The notes under the pieces: model-generated
The model's input: the letters and a program-made list of their open reading frames with translations, nothing else
The model's database searches: none
What the model was told of the DNA's origin: nothing
Assembly: GCA_002395155.1 (NCBI GenBank)
Contig: DGWD01000039.1
Coordinates: 1 to 8,615, forward strand
Direction of reading: 5' to 3'
Length of the DNA stretch: 8,615 nucleotides
Source: Treponema sp. UBA4267
Lineage (GTDB): Bacteria > Spirochaetota > Spirochaetia > Treponematales > Treponemataceae
Made by a program: the position numbers and the translations under genes
Part shown: positions 6,098 to 8,615 of the stretch, one piece after another
Layout of the letters: every line of letters starts with the position of its first letter
How positions within the stretch are numbered: position 1 is the first letter of the stretch

Positions 6098-7639
6098 ATG
6101 AAGCCTAAAACCATACCTCTATTATTTTTAATTATAGCAATCATTCTTGGTGGTACTTTTTTTGTATCTAGAAAATTTTTTGTGCAAAATGAAAAAACTC
6201 TTACAAGAGCAAAAATCGTAACTCCAGTATCATCTGAAAATACAGAATCTGGAACTGAACGACAATCTGCTTCCCTTGAAATAGAAAAGTATGAAACTTT
6301 TGTACCTTTGTATACTGGCGAAACTTTAATTTCTACATTAACTCTTGATATTAATAATGATGGTTATGATGATGAAGTTATCTTAATCAGAAAAATGAAT
6401 TCTCAGAATCTTTGGCTGGTACCTTCTTTAATTGATCAGGAAACTGGAATTTATAAACGTCTTGATCCTATACCAACAGAATTTACCCGAACTAGAACTT
6501 TTTCTTATTCAGGAATGGACCTTACTGGTGACCATAAAACTTCTCTTATTTATCAGGGAGTTAAAGATGATGGAAACTATGTGATGGAAATTTTTATGTA
6601 TAAAAAGGAAGGTTCTCTTAATGGTATGGTAAATATTGGTGATTTTACCTGCGATGGAACTATTTTTATTCAGCAGACTGAACGTTCAGAATCTTATGAG
6701 CTTTCTATGTCTAAAGGGGAATCTTTTTCTGTTTGGGTTTATAAGTCAGAAGGTCAGGATGATTCAAAAACTTCTAACGGTCAAAATCAGATTCAGGAAG
6801 AGTATAAGTGGAATTCTTCTACACAAAAATACGAACTGGCCCAAACTATCAAGGTTACAGCAGGTCGTCTTGCCGCCAAGGAATTGTCTCGTATTCAGGA
6901 TGGAACTGTAGAAACTTTTGCATCATTTTTGAATGGTCTTTGGTATAAAACTTCAAATACAGATGGCAATATTCGTTATCTTTATTTTAACTACGAAAAT
7001 AAGGAAATTGTTCAGCTGCTTTCTGATACACAGGAAGTGTATGAATGGGAAGATAGTAAATTACGCCATAATGGAATTTATCTTACTGGTGTAAATGCTG
7101 ATATTATGAACCTTCATCGTCGTTTTGATATTGCCCTTACTAATATTGATGAAATTCGTGTAACAATTCGTGATGATATTAATCTTGTAATTAAAGAGGC
7201 TCCTTTGTGGGATGGTCAGTATAAGAAAATGAGTCAGCAGAGTGATTTTGGAACAAAAAAGATTTCACAGCTTGCAAGTTTTCAGTCTGAACTTACAAAA
7301 TCTGGGGCCTGGTCTTCATCAGATTTGATGACAGGGATTACTTTTAAGGATTCCACATATAGTTTACAGCTGGATGAATTGACTGAATCTGGTGTTTACG
7401 CAATGGAAGAAATTGGAAACTATGTTGTTATTCAGTTCCGTTCAGATTCATTAACTTCTGTTTTGAATGAGGCTTACAGTCTTGAGTTTGGGACAAAAAC
7501 TATTACAGAAACTGTTAGAAAAAAGACTGTTGAAAAGGTTGTTACGGATTACGATTCTATTACCTTTACGCCGGTTAGGGTAACGCCTACGGATTGTTTC
7601 TCTGCGGAAGGTCGAATTTTTACTCTTTCTAGAGAATAA
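6098..7639 (+). CDS. Exported or membrane-anchored protein of unknown function, calcium-loop-like motif
   Basis: I do not recognise a named gene. The 513-residue protein starts MKPKTIPLLFLIIAIILGGT, a basic end followed by a hydrophobic segment with no lipobox Cys, so an uncleaved anchor or signal peptide is likely. A Ser/Thr/Glu-rich linker follows (about 40-62). Residues 84-93 (DINNDGYDDE) have the Asp/Asn spacing of EF-hand or FG-GAP calcium loops, and DLTGDHKTSLIYQG (141-154) looks like a second, degenerate one. Later FLNGLWYKTS has a lipocalin-type G-x-W, followed by alternating strand-like segments to the end. A distant relation to the treponemal TP0751 ('pallilysin') lipocalin-fold proteins is possible, but no HExxH motif is present and this is only a guess. 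The start is uncertain: the frame opens at 6026, neither ATG has a Shine-Dalgarno sequence, and 6098 is preferred because of the anchor and the promoter. Its stop codon lies in the left end of the first repeat unit. Confidence 0.8.
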   Translation: MKPKTIPLLFLIIAIILGGTFFVSRKFFVQNEKTLTRAKIVTPVSSENTESGTERQSASLEIEKYETFVPLYTGETLISTLTLDINNDGYDDEVILIRKMNSQNLWLVPSLIDQETGIYKRLDPIPTEFTRTRTFSYSGMDLTGDHKTSLIYQGVKDDGNYVMEIFMYKKEGSLNGMVNIGDFTCDGTIFIQQTERSESYELSMSKGESFSVWVYKSEGQDDSKTSNGQNQIQEEYKWNSSTQKYELAQTIKVTAGRLAAKELSRIQDGTVETFASFLNGLWYKTSNTDGNIRYLYFNYENKEIVQLLSDTQEVYEWEDSKLRHNGIYLTGVNADIMNLHRRFDIALTNIDEIRVTIRDDINLVIKEAPLWDGQYKKMSQQSDFGTKKISQLASFQSELTKSGAWSSSDLMTGITFKDSTYSLQLDELTESGVYAMEEIGNYVVIQFRSDSLTSVLNEAYSLEFGTKTITETVRKKTVEKVVTDYDSITFTPVRVTPTDCFSAEGRIFTLSRE

Positions 7640-7808
7640 AATTCTACTAAAGAACTGTCGCAGAGAACCGCTTTTATGCTTCGCCGAGAAGGCTCGACGT
7701 GCTCTTCGAGCACTCTGTATTTTTTCTACGAAGACAGTTTTACGATCGCCTTCTATGCTACGCAAAAAGCGAACCTCTGCTACGTTTTTTTTGTTTCTTT
7801 TTCCCAGG
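7631..7808 (+). repeat. Foldback repeat unit A1 (first of a 178-bp tandem pair)
   Basis: The unit recurs after exactly 178 bp with 6 differences in 177 positions, five of them transitions. The core folds back on itself: GCAGAG (7660-7665) with CTCTGC (7775-7780), CGCTTTT (7669-7675) with AAAAGCG (7765-7771), and AGAAGGC (7687-7693) with GCCTTCT (7748-7754). A tip hairpin GTGCTC-TTC-GAGCAC lies at 7699-7713. A run of eight T (7785-7792) follows the outer stem, so the unit may also terminate transcription of the upstream gene. Its left end contains the TAA stop of that gene. Open reading frames across it are repeats of the unit, not genes. Confidence 0.9.
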
Positions 7809-7986
7809 AAAGAGTAAAATTCTACTAAAGAACTGTTGCAGAGAACCGCTTTTATGCTTCGCCGAGAAGGCTCGCCGTGCTCTTCGAGCACTCTGTATTT
7901 TTTCTACGAAGACAGTTTTACGATCGCCTTCTATGCTACGCAAAAAGCGAACCTCTGCTACGTTTTTTTTATTTCTTTTTCCCGGG
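7809..7986 (+). repeat. Foldback repeat unit A2 (second tandem copy)
   Basis: Near-identical to A1, with the same stems shifted by 178 bp: outer stem 7838-7843 with 7953-7958, tip hairpin near 7877-7891, T8 at 7963-7970. Its right end and the next unit meet in the perfect palindrome TTTCCCGGGAAA (7978-7989). The natural unit may therefore have inverted GGGAAAG/CTTTTTCCC ends. The high identity implies a recent duplication or conversion. Confidence 0.9.
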
Positions 7987-8047
7987 AAAGAATAAAATTC
8001 TACTAAAGAACTGTCGCAGAGAACCGCTTTTGTGCTTCGCCGAGAAG
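7987..8047 (+). repeat. Foldback repeat unit A3, truncated after its left arm
   Basis: It matches A1/A2 from the left end through CGCCGAGAAG (ending at 8047), with one substitution in the arm (TATG to TGTG). It then stops abruptly and is joined to a reversed copy of the other repeat type. The tip hairpin and the right arm are missing. Confidence 0.85.
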
Positions 8048-8123
8048 AGAGGAATACAGAGCAAGTTCACTTGCGGCGAGCGTTCTCGGTAGAGCAACCT
8101 CCGGTTCTATGCGTAGTATTTTT
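8048..8123 (-). repeat. Partial reversed repeat unit (type C left arm and tip hairpin)
   Basis: Positions 8050-8123 are identical over 74 bp to 8244-8317, 194 bp downstream, in the same orientation. Read as the reverse complement, this is the left arm and tip hairpin (GCAAG/CTTGC, 8061-8074) of the diverged element at 8174-8317. It faces A3 head to head, so AGAACCG (8020-8026) can pair with CGGTTCT (8102-8108), and CCGAGAA (8040-8046) with TTCTCGG (8083-8089). The result is a hybrid foldback. Confidence 0.85.
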
Positions 8124-8141
8124 TTTGATGAGACTCCCTGA

Positions 8142-8351
8142 ATTATAGAAAATAACTGCTTATGGCGTAGAAGAAAAATACGCAGCATAGGTTCGGGGCG
8201 TTGCGACACATAGAACGCGATCGAAAGACTGCAACGCGGAGATAGGAATACAGAGCAAGTTCACTTGCGGCGAGCGTTCTCGGTAGAGCAACCTCCGGTT
8301 CTATGCGTAGTATTTTTCTCTAATGACATAAACGCTTATTTTCTATATAAT
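8142..8351 (-). repeat. Diverged full-length foldback unit C, reverse orientation, with outer inverted arms
   Basis: The core (8174-8317) has inverted ends AAAAATAC (8174-8181) and GTATTTTT (8310-8317), an outer stem GCATAG (8185-8190)/CTATGC (8301-8306), GTTGC (8200-8204)/GCAAC (8288-8292), AGAACGC (8212-8218)/GCGTTCT (8274-8280) and a tip hairpin at 8255-8268. Its reverse complement aligns with unit A along its whole length (GAACCG, CCGAGAA, CTCTGTATT, CGATCG, TTCTATG and AACCT in the same order). It differs at paired positions so that pairing is kept. A further inverted pair lies outside: AGAAAATAA (8147-8155) with TTATTTTCT (8336-8344). It may be a MITE-like element, a REP/BIME-like element or a structured RNA. 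Confidence 0.8.
8323..8351 (+). promoter_or_regulatory. alaS: Sigma-70-type promoter of alaS
   Basis: ATGACA (8323-8328), a 17-bp spacer and a perfect TATAAT (8346-8351) predict a start at about 8356-8360, at or within 4 nt of the alaS ATG. The spacer and -10 box lie in the outer right arm of the inverted repeat around unit C. Confidence 0.65.
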
Positions 8352-8359
8352 AAAAGATT

Positions 8360-8615
8360 ATGAACGCTAATGAACTTCGCTCAAAATATATTGAGTTTTT
8401 TAAAAGTAAAAATCATGTTGAAATTTCAGGTCAGTCTTTAATTCCTGAAAATGACCCTTCAGTTTTGTTTACAACAGCCGGAATGCATCCACTTGTTCCT
8501 TATCTTCTTGGTGAACCTCATCCTGCAGGAACTCGTCTTACAGATTATCAGAAATGTATCCGTACTGGTGATATTGATGAAGTAGGTGACCCATCTCATC
8601 TTACTTGTTTTGAAA
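8360..8615 (+). CDS. alaS: Alanyl-tRNA synthetase, N-terminal part, runs off the window
   Basis: This class II synthetase charges tRNA-Ala with alanine. The first 85 codons are present. The translation begins MNANELRSKYIEFFKSKNHV and continues with SLIPENDPSVLFTTAGMHPL, the first part of the catalytic core, then HPAGTRLTDYQKCIRTGDID and EVGDPSHLTCFE. These are highly conserved AlaS segments known from the family. No frame break is visible. The catalytic remainder, editing domain and C-terminal domain lie outside, so it cannot be told whether this is a full-length or shortened spirochaete-type AlaS. The start is set by homology: no Shine-Dalgarno sequence precedes the ATG, and the predicted transcription start is at or next to it. 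Confidence 0.96.
   Translation, partial: MNANELRSKYIEFFKSKNHVEISGQSLIPENDPSVLFTTAGMHPLVPYLLGEPHPAGTRLTDYQKCIRTGDIDEVGDPSHLTCFE

Noticed and set aside
7699..8092. Open reading frames in the repeat array (for example 7699-7995, 7877-8092 and minus-strand 7451-7891 and 7758-7943)
   Set aside because: They are translations of the 178-bp repeat in several frames. The same peptide recurs once per unit, there are no ribosome binding sites, and the DNA constraint is on base pairing rather than codons.
8003..8209. Minus-strand open reading frame of 68 codons
   Set aside because: It crosses the junction of two repeat units of opposite orientation, has no start signals and resembles no known protein.
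7631..8317. CRISPR array
   Set aside because: The repeats are about 178 bp and long-stemmed, with only two full copies in tandem, no short regular repeats with unique spacers and no cas genes.
7631..8351. Complete insertion sequence
   Set aside because: Inverted ends are present but no transposase reading frame or remnant is visible; at most this is a non-autonomous element. No clear target-site duplication was found by eye.

Overview
The window looks like a chromosomal segment of a host-associated spirochaete, most likely Treponema. This is inferred from the AT-rich coding style, the type of chemotaxis receptor, the AlaS N-terminus and a rapidly varying secreted-protein-plus-repeat region. 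No 16S or other decisive marker is present, so the genus is an inference. The gene content suggests a cellobiose-using gut or rumen treponeme.

Positions 1-2189 form a cello-saccharide module. The first 298 codons of a GH94 cellobiose phosphorylase and a complete LacI-family regulator lie on the minus strand. A palindromic LacI-type operator sits at the predicted start point of the phosphorylase transcript, and a second site lies in the divergent lacI/chemotaxis-receptor gap. The two sites share an identical 15-mer. The simplest reading is that this regulator controls the phosphorylase and itself, and perhaps the receptor.

Positions 2190-5924 hold a dCache-type methyl-accepting chemotaxis protein (plus strand) and a complete class II ketol-acid reductoisomerase, IlvC (minus strand). 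They converge on a compact gap that holds a perfect 15-bp terminator, a branched multi-hairpin structure and a hairpin containing the ilvC stop codon.

Positions 6098-7639 encode an exported or membrane-anchored protein of unknown function. It has an N-terminal hydrophobic anchor, an Asp-rich calcium-loop-like motif and a possible lipocalin-like C-terminal part.

Positions 7631-8351 contain no credible gene. They hold an array of related foldback elements: two near-identical 178-bp units in tandem, a third unit cut off after its left arm, a reversed partial unit, and a diverged full unit in reverse orientation. When the two complete types are aligned, the paired arms change together, so base pairing is preserved while the sequence is not. 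This is the most unusual feature of the window. The array ends at the alaS promoter, whose -10 box lies in an outer inverted-repeat arm.

Positions 8360-8615 are the start of alaS (alanyl-tRNA synthetase), which runs off the window. Both alaS and the unknown exported protein have a good promoter immediately before the ATG and no Shine-Dalgarno sequence, so both may be made from nearly leaderless mRNAs. The phosphorylase, the receptor and ilvC have clear Shine-Dalgarno sequences.
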